The notes under the pieces: model-generated
The model's input: the letters and a program-made list of their open reading frames with translations, nothing else
Told to the model about the DNA's origin: nothing
Database searches by the model: none
Shown: piece after piece, positions 1 to 5,976 of the stretch
How positions within the stretch are numbered: position 1 is the stretch's first letter
Layout: the number at the start of each line of letters is the position of its first letter
Assembly (NCBI GenBank): GCA_017504065.1
Contig: JAFVRU010000144.1
Span: 1 to 7,902, forward strand
DNA: 7,902 nucleotides
Reading direction: 5' to 3'
From: Clostridia bacterium
GTDB lineage: Bacteria; Bacillota; Clostridia; Christensenellales; Borkfalkiaceae
Program-made: the position numbers and the translations under genes

Positions 1-223
1 ACGAATGCGCGGAAAAGATCTTTTCCATCGCAGCTTTGTCGCGGATATCCGCTTCGTAAAAGGTTACCGTTTTGCCTGTAATCTTTTGCACTCTACGCAA
101 GCTTTCAAAGCTGGAATTGCTGAAATTGTCCACGACGACAACGTCGTAGTTTTTATTCAGGAGTTCTAAAACGGTATGCGAACCGATATAACCGCAACCG
201 CCCGTTACTAAAATCGTTGCCAT
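1..223 (-). CDS. galE: UDP-glucose 4-epimerase, N-terminal part (runs off the left edge)
   Basis: Translating the minus strand from the ATG at 223-221 gives 74 residues with no stop before the edge, beginning MATILVTGGCGYIGSHTVLE. This is the Rossmann NAD-binding start of the extended short-chain dehydrogenase family: a TGGxGYIGSH glycine motif at residues 7-16, then VVVVDNFSNSS after the second beta strand, then YEADIRD, where the Asp normally contacts the adenine ring. These features are typical of GalE, a cytoplasmic enzyme that interconverts UDP-glucose and UDP-galactose for galactose use and surface polysaccharide synthesis. The catalytic Ser/Tyr/Lys lie outside the window. An AAGGAAGA ribosome site at 233-240 sits 9 nt before the start. 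The gene begins only 30 nt after the CorC-family gene stops, with no terminator between, so co-transcription is likely. Another NDP-sugar epimerase is possible but less likely. Confidence 0.9.
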   Translation of the reverse strand, partial: MATILVTGGCGYIGSHTVLELLNKNYDVVVVDNFSNSSFESLRRVQKITGKTVTFYEADIRDKAAMEKIFSAHS

Positions 224-253
224 AATTTTCTATCTTCCTTTTTCAATTTTTCT

Positions 254-1522
254 TTACTCTTCGTCTTCCGACGTTTCTTCCGCTCTGCGGGAACGTACTT
301 TTAAGACTTTTTGTTTGGTCGCTTTGACAATTTTCAGCTCCAAACCTTTTACCTTGACGCATTCGCCGATCGGCGGGATTCCGCCGTAAATTTCCGTTAC
401 CCAGCCGCCGACGGTGTTCGATTCGTATTCGTCTTCTTCGTTTTCGAGTTCGTACAAGTCGAACAACGCTTCGAGTTCGCACTTACCGTCCACCCAATAT
501 TCGTCGTCGGAAATCTTACCGAACAGCACTTCTTCTTCGTCGTGTTCGTCCCAAATTTCACCAACGAGTTCTTCCAAAATATCTTCGAGCGTTACGATCC
601 CGACTAGCCCGCCGTATTCGTCCGAAACCGCCGCCATGTGGATCTTTTGCTTTTGCAGCTGTTTCAAAAGCCCCGAAATACGGGTGTATTCCGTTGTGAA
701 TACGATTTCCTGTACGAGATGCCCAATCTCCGTTTCGCCTTTGATGTAGCCGCCGAAGAAATCCCGTTCGTGAATGAGCCCGATCACGTTATCGATCGTT
801 TCTTTATACACAGGCAAACGGGAATAGCCCGTCTTTTGGAATATTTCGCGAACTTCTTCCATCGTCGCGTCTTCTGCCACCGCATAAACGTCTACGCGGG
901 GTACGAGTATATCTTCCACCTTCAAATCGTCAAATTCGAGCGCCGAACGCACAAGTTCGGATTCATCTTCTTTCAAAGTACCGCTTTCTTCCGCTTCTTC
1001 CACGAGCGAGAGCAGTTCTTCGTCCGTTACCGTCTCGTCTTTTTTCAGCTTGAAAATCTTCGCAAGCAGCGCTTTGTAGCCGTCGAAAATTTTGCTTAAG
1101 GGAATCAAAATCCAATAGAAAAGCTGCATCAACGGATAACAGAAGAAACAAAACCGTTCAGGATACATGCTTGCCAAATACTTGGGTGTGATCTCGCCGA
1201 ACAGCAAAACCGCAACGGTCAGCACCGCAGTAGAAACGGTCGCAGCCAAATTGCCGTCTTTGATGAGCATACCGAACAAGATCGTGCCGAGCGCGGAAGC
1301 CGTTAAGTTGACGATATTGTTCCCGATTAAAATCGCAGTAACCAGCTTGTCGTACTTTTCATCCGCAAAGTTATACACCGCTTTCGCGTGTTTTTTGCCT
1401 TGCGAAACCATACTTTTCAGCTTGATCTTATTCGCGCAAGAAAACGCCGTTTCCGTTCCCGAAAAGAACGCCGATAAAAGCACCAATACTGCGATTACAA
1501 TAGATAGGGGTAGGGGATCCAT
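254..1522 (-). CDS. CNNM/CorC (HlyC/CorC) family membrane protein, DUF21-CBS-CBS-CorC_HlyC
   Basis: The 422-residue protein has the full family architecture. Residues about 3-165 form the DUF21/CNNM membrane domain, with hydrophobic helices near 5-20, 60-85, 93-110 and 125-145. It carries the conserved SGTETAFS (21-28), GNNIVN (67-72) and FGEITPK (108-114) motifs that line the ion site in characterised relatives. Two CBS domains follow at about 203-255 and 265-320, ending in EELVGEIWDEHD. A CorC_HlyC domain covers about 335-410, and the tail is very acidic (RRAEETSEDEE). Family members are mostly linked to Mg2+ efflux or Mg2+ resistance (CorC, MpfA, CNNM); the old 'hemolysin' label is misleading. 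The CBS pair normally binds ATP-Mg. The ATG at 1522 has GGAGG at 1535-1539, a slightly long 12-nt spacing, and a strong promoter upstream. It leads into galE. The exact ion is inferred. Confidence 0.93.
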   Translation of the reverse strand: MDPLPLSIVIAVLVLLSAFFSGTETAFSCANKIKLKSMVSQGKKHAKAVYNFADEKYDKLVTAILIGNNIVNLTASALGTILFGMLIKDGNLAATVSTAVLTVAVLLFGEITPKYLASMYPERFCFFCYPLMQLFYWILIPLSKIFDGYKALLAKIFKLKKDETVTDEELLSLVEEAEESGTLKEDESELVRSALEFDDLKVEDILVPRVDVYAVAEDATMEEVREIFQKTGYSRLPVYKETIDNVIGLIHERDFFGGYIKGETEIGHLVQEIVFTTEYTRISGLLKQLQKQKIHMAAVSDEYGGLVGIVTLEDILEELVGEIWDEHDEEEVLFGKISDDEYWVDGKCELEALFDLYELENEEDEYESNTVGGWVTEIYGGIPPIGECVKVKGLELKIVKATKQKVLKVRSRRAEETSEDEE

Positions 1523-1534
1523 AATGTTTGTTGT

Positions 1535-1539
1535 CCTCC
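1535..1539 (-). promoter_or_regulatory. Ribosome binding site of the CorC-family gene
   Basis: On the minus strand this reads GGAGG, a perfect core Shine-Dalgarno sequence, 12 nt before the ATG at 1522. It supports that start. The spacing is slightly longer than the usual 5-9 nt. Confidence 0.75.
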
Positions 1540-1553
1540 GAAAAAAACTTATT

Positions 1554-1571
1554 CCTTGCCATTCTACAAGG
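1554..1571. repeat. Short inverted repeat in the 5' UTR of the CorC-family gene
   Basis: CCTTG (1554-1558) and CAAGG (1567-1571) are perfect 5-bp arms separated by 8 nt. They lie just downstream of the predicted transcription start. This could be a small leader hairpin or an operator half-site pair. A 5-bp arm is short enough to arise by chance, so the call is weak. Confidence 0.25.
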
Positions 1572-1580
1572 TACTGTAAT

Positions 1581-1610
1581 ATTATAATACTTTTTCAAGC
1601 CGTTTGTCAA
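1581..1610 (-). promoter_or_regulatory. Sigma-70/SigA-type promoter for the CorC-family gene and galE
   Basis: Minus strand: a perfect -35 TTGACA (1610-1605), an 18-nt spacer, and a perfect -10 TATAAT (1586-1581). Transcription would start around 1574-1576, giving a 5' UTR of about 50 nt before the ATG at 1522. Both hexamers match the housekeeping consensus exactly, so expression is likely constitutive unless repressed. The position directly after the upstream terminator makes this an independent transcription unit. Confidence 0.85.
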
Positions 1611-1670
1611 CACGAAAGAAAAGATATTTACACTTTTTTACAGGCTTTCACCAAATTTTCTTCCTATTTT

Positions 1671-1697
1671 AAGAAAAACAGGCGCTCACGCGCCCGT
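1671..1697 (-). terminator. Rho-independent terminator of the peptide-importer operon
   Basis: On the minus strand, ACGGGCGC (1697-1690) and GCGCCTGT (1685-1678) form an 8-bp stem with one G-U pair. It is capped by the tetraloop GTGA, a GNRA-type loop, and followed by a TTTTCTT tract. It begins 7 nt after the oppF stop codon (1706-1704). This ends the importer operon before the promoter of the next unit. Confidence 0.9.
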
Positions 1698-1703
1698 ACT
1701 TTT

Positions 1704-3035
1704 CTATTCCACTACGCTCACTCCCCCGCCTTTTGCGAGCTTTTTCTTTTCTTCCGTCGGCATTTCTGCAAAATGACACCGACAGTACTGCCCCGCCCGT
1801 ACTTCCACGTACGGCGGCGGCACGCTTTTACAAACTTCCTGCGCCATGAAACATCGGGGATGGAACGGACAGCCGCTCGGCGGCGTAACTGCGTTCGGCG
1901 TTTGTCCGCCAAGCAAAATTTGCTCCCCGTCCGCTCCTTTATTTTCCATGGACGGCACGGCGCTGATGAGCGCGATCGTATACGGATGTCGCGGCTCGGC
2001 GAATACCGTTTGCGCGTCCCCCGTTTCCACGAGTTTGCCCAAATACAAAACTCCGATCCGATCGGCGATATGCCGCACGACGGACAAATCGTGGGAAATG
2101 AATAGATACGTCAACCCTTCCTTTTCTTTTAAATCGGAAAGCAAATTCAGGATTTGCGACTGTATGGACACGTCGAGCGCGGAAACGCACTCGTCGCAAA
2201 CGACGAATTTTGGCTTCAACGCGAGCGCGCGGGCGATACACACCCGTTGGCGCTGTCCGCCCGAAAACTGATGGGGATAACGGTGCAAAGCGTATTCCTG
2301 CAAGCCGCATTCCCGCATAATTTCCAAGATATACTCCCGCATTTCTTTCGAGCCGCGTTTGAAATATTTGTGCGTGGCAATCCCTTCTTCGATGATCTGC
2401 CCGACCGTCATGCGCGGATTGAGCGCGGAATAAGGGTCTTGGAATACGATTTGCAAATCCTTTCGCAAAACCCGCAGCTCTTTCGCCGTCAAGCGCGATA
2501 AATCTACGCCGTCTGATACAAGCGCTTCGTATTCCGCGAACGCTTTGTCCTGTACAAACGGCGCTTTTAAAGCCTGCAACGCCTGTAAATCCGACTTACC
2601 GTCGTAAAACTCCGTCAATAGTTCCACGTCTTTTCCAAACGTTTCCGTCGGCAAGGTCAAAGCTCCGCCGAAAATTCTCGCCGCGCTGAAAAGCTCCCCG
2701 TCGTCAAACTTGCCCGTATCGTACAACGCTTTGTACTTCGCCGCTTTTCGGAGCGTTTCCTGCAAGTACTTGGGTCGAAACTCCCACAGCGAGCGCCCGA
2801 AATACAGCGTTTCGCCCGAAGTCGGTTTTTGGAGTTGGAGTAGCGTTCGTCCGAGCGTGGATTTCCCGCTACCGCTCTCCCCGACGAGCCCGAACGTTTC
2901 GCCTTTGCGAATGTCGAGCGTTACGCCGTCGTTCGCGCGTAAATATGGGCGTTCGCGTTGCCAAACGGATTTTTTCGGCATGGGGAAATATTTTTTAAGA
3001 CGGATCACGGATAATAAGTTTTCGGTGTTTTCCAC
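1704..3035 (-). CDS. oppF: Peptide ABC importer ATPase, OppF/DppF type, with an inserted domain
   Basis: A 443-residue cytoplasmic ATPase that, with OppD, powers peptide import. Visible are Walker A GESGSGKST (52-60), Q-loop FQDPYSALNPR (Gln199), signature FSGGQRQR (257-264), Walker B FVVCDE (277-282), the D-loop SALD and switch His315 in FISHDL. A C-terminal oligopeptide-type domain carries Cys389, 395, 402 and 420. Usual OppF proteins are about 310-340 residues. Walker A Lys to the Q-loop Gln spans 141 positions here against 45 in E. coli OppF, so about 96 residues (within roughly 82-184) are extra. The start is a GTG at 3035, supported by AGGAG at 3046-3050 and by the family-typical LLSVIRLKKYFP that follows. 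The next ATG (Met19) would cut into that strand. It overlaps oppD by 41 nt and ends just before the terminator. The role is firm; the substrate is not. Confidence 0.93.
   Translation of the reverse strand: MENTENLLSVIRLKKYFPMPKKSVWQRERPYLRANDGVTLDIRKGETFGLVGESGSGKSTLGRTLLQLQKPTSGETLYFGRSLWEFRPKYLQETLRKAAKYKALYDTGKFDDGELFSAARIFGGALTLPTETFGKDVELLTEFYDGKSDLQALQALKAPFVQDKAFAEYEALVSDGVDLSRLTAKELRVLRKDLQIVFQDPYSALNPRMTVGQIIEEGIATHKYFKRGSKEMREYILEIMRECGLQEYALHRYPHQFSGGQRQRVCIARALALKPKFVVCDECVSALDVSIQSQILNLLSDLKEKEGLTYLFISHDLSVVRHIADRIGVLYLGKLVETGDAQTVFAEPRHPYTIALISAVPSMENKGADGEQILLGGQTPNAVTPPSGCPFHPRCFMAQEVCKSVPPPYVEVRAGQYCRCHFAEMPTEEKKKLAKGGGVSVVE
2484..2792 (-). other. Extra ~96-residue segment within OppF, between Walker A and Q-loop
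   Basis: This covers OppF residues about 82-184, from just after GETLYFGRS to just before LTAKELRVLRKDLQIVFQD. Ordinary OppF proteins join these two blocks directly. The segment looks mostly helical and mixed-charge, starting EFRPKYLQETLRKAAKYKAL and including FDDGELFSAARIFGG and LLTEFYDGKSDLQALQALK. The frame is continuous and the flanking catalytic motifs are intact, so it is an accommodated insertion rather than damage. I recognise no known domain in it. The boundaries are accurate to a few residues only. Confidence 0.8.
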
Positions 3036-4026
3036 TTCTCCTATTCTCCTTTTCGGGATAAAAACAACGGATAAAATGTCCGTTTTCCACTTCGAATAAC
3101 GCGGGTTCTTCGTCCACGCATTTTTGCGTGCGGTACTTGCAACGGGGTGCGAATTTACAGCCTTTCGGAAGCTCCAACGGGTGCGGAACGTTGCCTGCGA
3201 TCGGATCTAACCTTTTCCCGATATTCTCCTTTCTCGGCGCGGAAGCGAGCAACCCTTCCGTGTACGGGTGGCTGTACGGGCAATCGCTGAAAATTTTCTC
3301 TTTTTCCACCCGCTCGACGACCTGTCCGCAGTACATCACCACCACGTCGTCCGCAATTTCGTTGACTACGCCCAAATCGTGCGTAATGAACAAAATCGCC
3401 GTGTTCTTCTCCCTTTGCAATTCCCGCATGAGCTTCAAAATCTGCGCCTGAATGGTTACGTCGAGCGCCGTAGTCGGCTCGTCCGCGATCAAGATCTTGG
3501 GTCTGCAAGCGAGCGCCATCGCGATCATTACCCGTTGCCGCATTCCGCCCGAAAGCTGATGCGGGTACTGTTTCAAAACCCGTTCAGGCGACGGAATCCG
3601 CACCGCTTCGAGCATGGCGAGCGCCTGTTTTTTCGCTTCCTTTTTCGTCAAGCCTTGGTGGATTAAAAAGGGTTCGCAAAGCTGTTTTTCTACGGTGAAC
3701 ACGGGGTTGAGCGCCGTCATCGGTTCTTGGAATACGACGGAAATGCGGTTGCCCCGTATCCCGTACATTTTCGCAAGCGGTAACTGCGCCAAATCGAGCG
3801 TTTTTCCGTTCTCGGTGAACAAAATTTCCCCGCTTTCGATATACCCGTTTCCGTCGAGCAGGCGTAAAATGCTCATTGCCGAAACACTCTTACCCGAGCC
3901 CGACTCCCCGACGATCGCGAGCGTTTTCCCTTCGTGGAGCGTAAACGACACGTCGTTGACCGCACGGACTACGCCCTTGCGGGTACGGAACGCCGTCCGT
4001 AAATTTTTGATTTCCAAAAGCGGCAT
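2995..4026 (-). CDS. oppD: Peptide ABC importer ATPase, OppD/DppD type
   Basis: A 343-residue cytoplasmic ATPase of normal family length that pairs with OppF under the OppB/OppC channel. Motifs in order are Walker A GESGSGKS (40-47), Q-loop VVFQEPMTALNP (Gln100), signature LSGGMRQRV (158-166), Walker B ILIADEPTTALD (178-189) and switch His216 in FITHDLGVV. The C-terminal oligopeptide-transporter domain contains HPYTEGLL and Cys290, 296, 303 and 321. The ATG at 4026 has AAGGAGA at 4031-4037, about 5 nt away, overlapping the stop codon region of oppC, which points to translational coupling. It overlaps the oppF start by 41 nt. The tail after the last cysteine is very basic (ENRRSGKHRKLIIRDPS). 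The family is certain; peptide as substrate is inferred from the family. Confidence 0.95.
   Translation of the reverse strand: MPLLEIKNLRTAFRTRKGVVRAVNDVSFTLHEGKTLAIVGESGSGKSVSAMSILRLLDGNGYIESGEILFTENGKTLDLAQLPLAKMYGIRGNRISVVFQEPMTALNPVFTVEKQLCEPFLIHQGLTKKEAKKQALAMLEAVRIPSPERVLKQYPHQLSGGMRQRVMIAMALACRPKILIADEPTTALDVTIQAQILKLMRELQREKNTAILFITHDLGVVNEIADDVVVMYCGQVVERVEKEKIFSDCPYSHPYTEGLLASAPRKENIGKRLDPIAGNVPHPLELPKGCKFAPRCKYRTQKCVDEEPALFEVENGHFIRCFYPEKENRRSGKHRKLIIRDPS
3033..3050 (-). promoter_or_regulatory. GTG start and ribosome binding site of oppF inside oppD
   Basis: On the minus strand AGGAG (3050-3046) lies 10 nt before a GTG start codon (3035-3033). Both are inside the 3' end of oppD in another frame. 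A GAGAA just before the GTG offers an alternative weaker pairing. The site fixes the oppF start upstream of the first available ATG and suggests that oppF translation depends on ribosomes finishing oppD. Confidence 0.7.
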
Positions 4027-4038
4027 ACTTTCTCCTTC

Positions 4039-5958
4039 TTACGCCCGATCGCTTTTCGGGTCGAGCGCGTCCCGCATCGCGTCCCCGATCACGTTGATAC
4101 AGATGACGGCGAGCGATAAAAACAGCGCAGGAAACAGCCATTGCCACCAATAGCGCTGTATGATCGTGCTGTTGTTACAGCCGTTGAGCATATTCCCCCA
4201 AGTCGGGCGGGGTTGCTGTACTCCGAACCCCAAATAGGATAGCGACGATTCCGTCAACAAACAGCCCGCAAAGTCCAAAGTCATACTCACGAAGATGACG
4301 GAAACGACGTTCGGGAGCACGTGTCGGAACGCGATTTTGCGTTCCTTGACCCCGATCGCTCGGGCGGCGGTTACGAACTCTTTTTCGCGTTCAGCTAATA
4401 CCTGCCCCCGTATCATGCGGGCAAGCCCCGTCCAAGACAGCGCGCCTAAAATGAGCATAATGATAAAAATTCGCGTTGTTTCGGAGACGTTGTAGTGCTT
4501 GATGATCTGCGATAGGAGCATGGCAAACGGCAAAAAGGGTATAGACGAGAAAATTTCCGTAATCCGCATGAGCAGCGTATCGATCCAACCGCCGAAATAT
4601 CCCGAAATACACCCGACGACGATCGCAATGAGCGACGAAACCAAGACGGCGACCGCGCCAATCGTCATCGTCGTTTTCCCGCCGTGCGTAATCCGCGCGA
4701 ACACGTCCCTGCCCCTGCCGTCCGTGCCCATCAGATACCCTTTTAAACCCGCGCTATCCGTCAGTTTTCCCGTTTCGTCCACGACGTACGTTTGCAGCGA
4801 ACCCGCATATACCCGCGCGCCTTGCTTAGCCGCGTTACATTGCCCGTAAGCGTTATGTCCCCAAGCGTACACGTTCCCGAAATTCGTAACCCCGACAAAA
4901 TGTCGCGTTCCCCCGTCCAACGCCGTGAAAACTTCTCCGTTGGCAAGTACGGGCAATTCGTCTTCCCCGTTCTCGAACGCGCCCGCAACGATCAGCGTTC
5001 CCCGTTCGGTGGTGGCGGCGATACATTTGCCCGTCGCTACGAGCTCGGTTACCCGTTCCCCCTGCAGGGCGGCGCGCAAGGTCGTTCGACCCAAGCGGGA
5101 GCTGACTGCGGCGGTAAACAAATCTTCCGCGCCCGTCGTTATACTCCCGTCTTTTAGTAACGCCACCGCCGCCGCGTTCGTGAACGCCATTTTGGCTACG
5201 TCTTTGCGCCCCGAAAACTCCGACAAATTCCGCACGGCGTTGGTATTTCCCCAAACGCAAACTTCCCCCGTTTGAAAGACGAGCGCGCTCGCCTGATACC
5301 CGCAAAGGAGCTGTTTTACCGAGCTCGGCTCGATATACCCCGTGAGTTTTTCGGGCATAGGTAGGGCGTTGAGCACGGGTTCTACGCCGTATTGTCCGCA
5401 GCTTTTATCCCCCCAGCCGACGAGCTTACCCGTCGTCGTCAACGCGATGATATGGTCTTTCCCCGCCGAAGCAAACGCGACTCCGTCCGAGCGGATTTCT
5501 TGCGGAAAGTTCTTGAAATTCGCGCCGTTTAAGCGGTTTTTGGTATTCCCCCAAACGTAAAGCTTTCCGCCTGTTGAAACGCCGACCGTGGAATCGGCAA
5601 ACCCGTCGATATACGCGATTTGTTTTTTGAGTTTTTTGGGCACGGAACGCAAGGAATAGGACGGCGCGACGTTCTGCTGCAAGGGATCGGTGTAGTTGAC
5701 GTCGAACGGCACGAACGACGGCGCGAGAAAGACGAACAAAAACAGCCCGACGAGTAGCACGAGCGCAACGACCGCCGTTTTCTTACGGAAAAACGCTTCC
5801 CGAACGAGCCGCGACGGGGATTCGATTTTGCCCGTTTGCGTTTGGAGCTCCGATCTCCCGCCCAAAACGGCGCGTTTACACCAACGGAACGCCCGATGAA
5901 AGCCGCGTTTCACCGCTCGAACCGCGCGCCGCAACCAATTTTCACGATCCTTTTGCAT
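4039..5958 (-). CDS. oppC: Peptide ABC importer permease, OppC/DppC type, with an extracytoplasmic RCC1-like beta-propeller
   Basis: A 639-residue integral membrane permease, about twice the usual OppC length. A basic N-terminal tail (1-58) leads into the OppC_N segment SPSRLVREAFFRKK and TM1 (about 61-82). Residues about 111-405 are seven RCC1-type repeats. The standard permease resumes at GTDGRGRDVFARITHGG (411-427), with further membrane segments near 430-453, 463-485, 496-513, 550-570 and 607-625. The EAA coupling loop EFVTAARAIGVKERKIAFRHVLPN is at 527-550, and the protein ends DAMRDALDPKSDRA as in ordinary OppC. By topology the propeller should lie outside the membrane, in the first loop. 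The ATG at 5958 has AAGGGG (5966-5971) 7 nt upstream. The gene follows oppB by 18 nt and precedes oppD by 12 nt. The frame is continuous, so this is a real fusion. The permease role is firm; the propeller's role is unknown. Confidence 0.95.
   Translation of the reverse strand: MQKDRENWLRRAVRAVKRGFHRAFRWCKRAVLGGRSELQTQTGKIESPSRLVREAFFRKKTAVVALVLLVGLFLFVFLAPSFVPFDVNYTDPLQQNVAPSYSLRSVPKKLKKQIAYIDGFADSTVGVSTGGKLYVWGNTKNRLNGANFKNFPQEIRSDGVAFASAGKDHIIALTTTGKLVGWGDKSCGQYGVEPVLNALPMPEKLTGYIEPSSVKQLLCGYQASALVFQTGEVCVWGNTNAVRNLSEFSGRKDVAKMAFTNAAAVALLKDGSITTGAEDLFTAAVSSRLGRTTLRAALQGERVTELVATGKCIAATTERGTLIVAGAFENGEDELPVLANGEVFTALDGGTRHFVGVTNFGNVYAWGHNAYGQCNAAKQGARVYAGSLQTYVVDETGKLTDSAGLKGYLMGTDGRGRDVFARITHGGKTTMTIGAVAVLVSSLIAIVVGCISGYFGGWIDTLLMRITEIFSSIPFLPFAMLLSQIIKHYNVSETTRIFIIMLILGALSWTGLARMIRGQVLAEREKEFVTAARAIGVKERKIAFRHVLPNVVSVIFVSMTLDFAGCLLTESSLSYLGFGVQQPRPTWGNMLNGCNNSTIIQRYWWQWLFPALFLSLAVICINVIGDAMRDALDPKSDRA
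4741..5628 (-). repeat. Seven RCC1-type repeats encoded within oppC
   Basis: OppC residues about 111-406 show the RCC1 pattern (a small-residue/Gly turn, a short strand, a Gly turn, then often VYAWG) seven times. The Gly-turn strands are GGKLYVWGNTKNRLNG (130-145), GKLVGWGDKSCGQYG (177-191), GEVCVWGNTNAVRN (231-244), DGSITTGAED (270-279), RGTLIVAGAFENGEDELP (319-336), GNVYAWGHNAYGQCN (361-375) and a final half-repeat ETGKLTDSAG (395-404). Repeats 1, 2, 3 and 6 keep the Trp-Gly; 4, 5 and 7 have lost the Trp. Seven units match the number of blades in a closed RCC1 propeller. In known proteins such folds serve as protein-binding platforms. The repeats are diverged at DNA level, so this is not a recent tandem duplication. 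Confidence 0.85.
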
Positions 5959-5976
5959 ACTCCAACCCCTTTTGCG

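Larger units (their letters stand above)
1523..1703. other. Intergenic region between the peptide-importer operon and the CorC-family gene
   Basis: This is the largest non-coding stretch. Read on the minus strand it holds, in order, the terminator of the importer operon, an AT-rich spacer, a near-consensus promoter, a roughly 50-nt 5' UTR with a small inverted repeat, and the ribosome site of the CorC-family gene. The leader is too short for a magnesium riboswitch (M-box), and I see no tRNA or other structured RNA in it. Confidence 0.8.

Noticed and set aside
254..1522. Hemolysin annotation for the CorC-family gene
   Set aside because: The HlyC/CorC label is historical. The DUF21-CBS-CBS-CorC_HlyC architecture fits an ion transporter, and nothing points to a toxin.
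1523..1580. Magnesium (M-box) riboswitch ahead of the CorC-family gene
   Set aside because: The leader from the predicted start site to the ATG is only about 50 nt, far too short for an M-box, and no such helices are visible.
1428..1613. Possible small minus-strand gene (61 residues) upstream of the CorC-family gene
   Set aside because: It would start within or ahead of the promoter -35 region and overlaps the first 90 or so bases of the CorC-family gene out of frame, with no ribosome site and no recognisable product.
1167..2105. 312-residue plus-strand open frame
   Set aside because: It runs antisense through the CorC-family gene, the intergenic region with its terminator and promoter, and oppF. 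The product shows no recognisable domain, and the minus-strand genes here have firm motifs.
3614..4153. 179-residue plus-strand open frame
   Set aside because: It is antisense to oppD and the end of oppC, with low-complexity Ser/Pro/Phe-rich content that mirrors the codon bias of the opposite strand.
4853..5305. 150-residue minus-strand open frame inside the propeller region, as a sign of a frameshift
   Set aside because: The oppC frame is open through the entire region with coherent RCC1 repeats, so the alternative frame is a shadow rather than a break.
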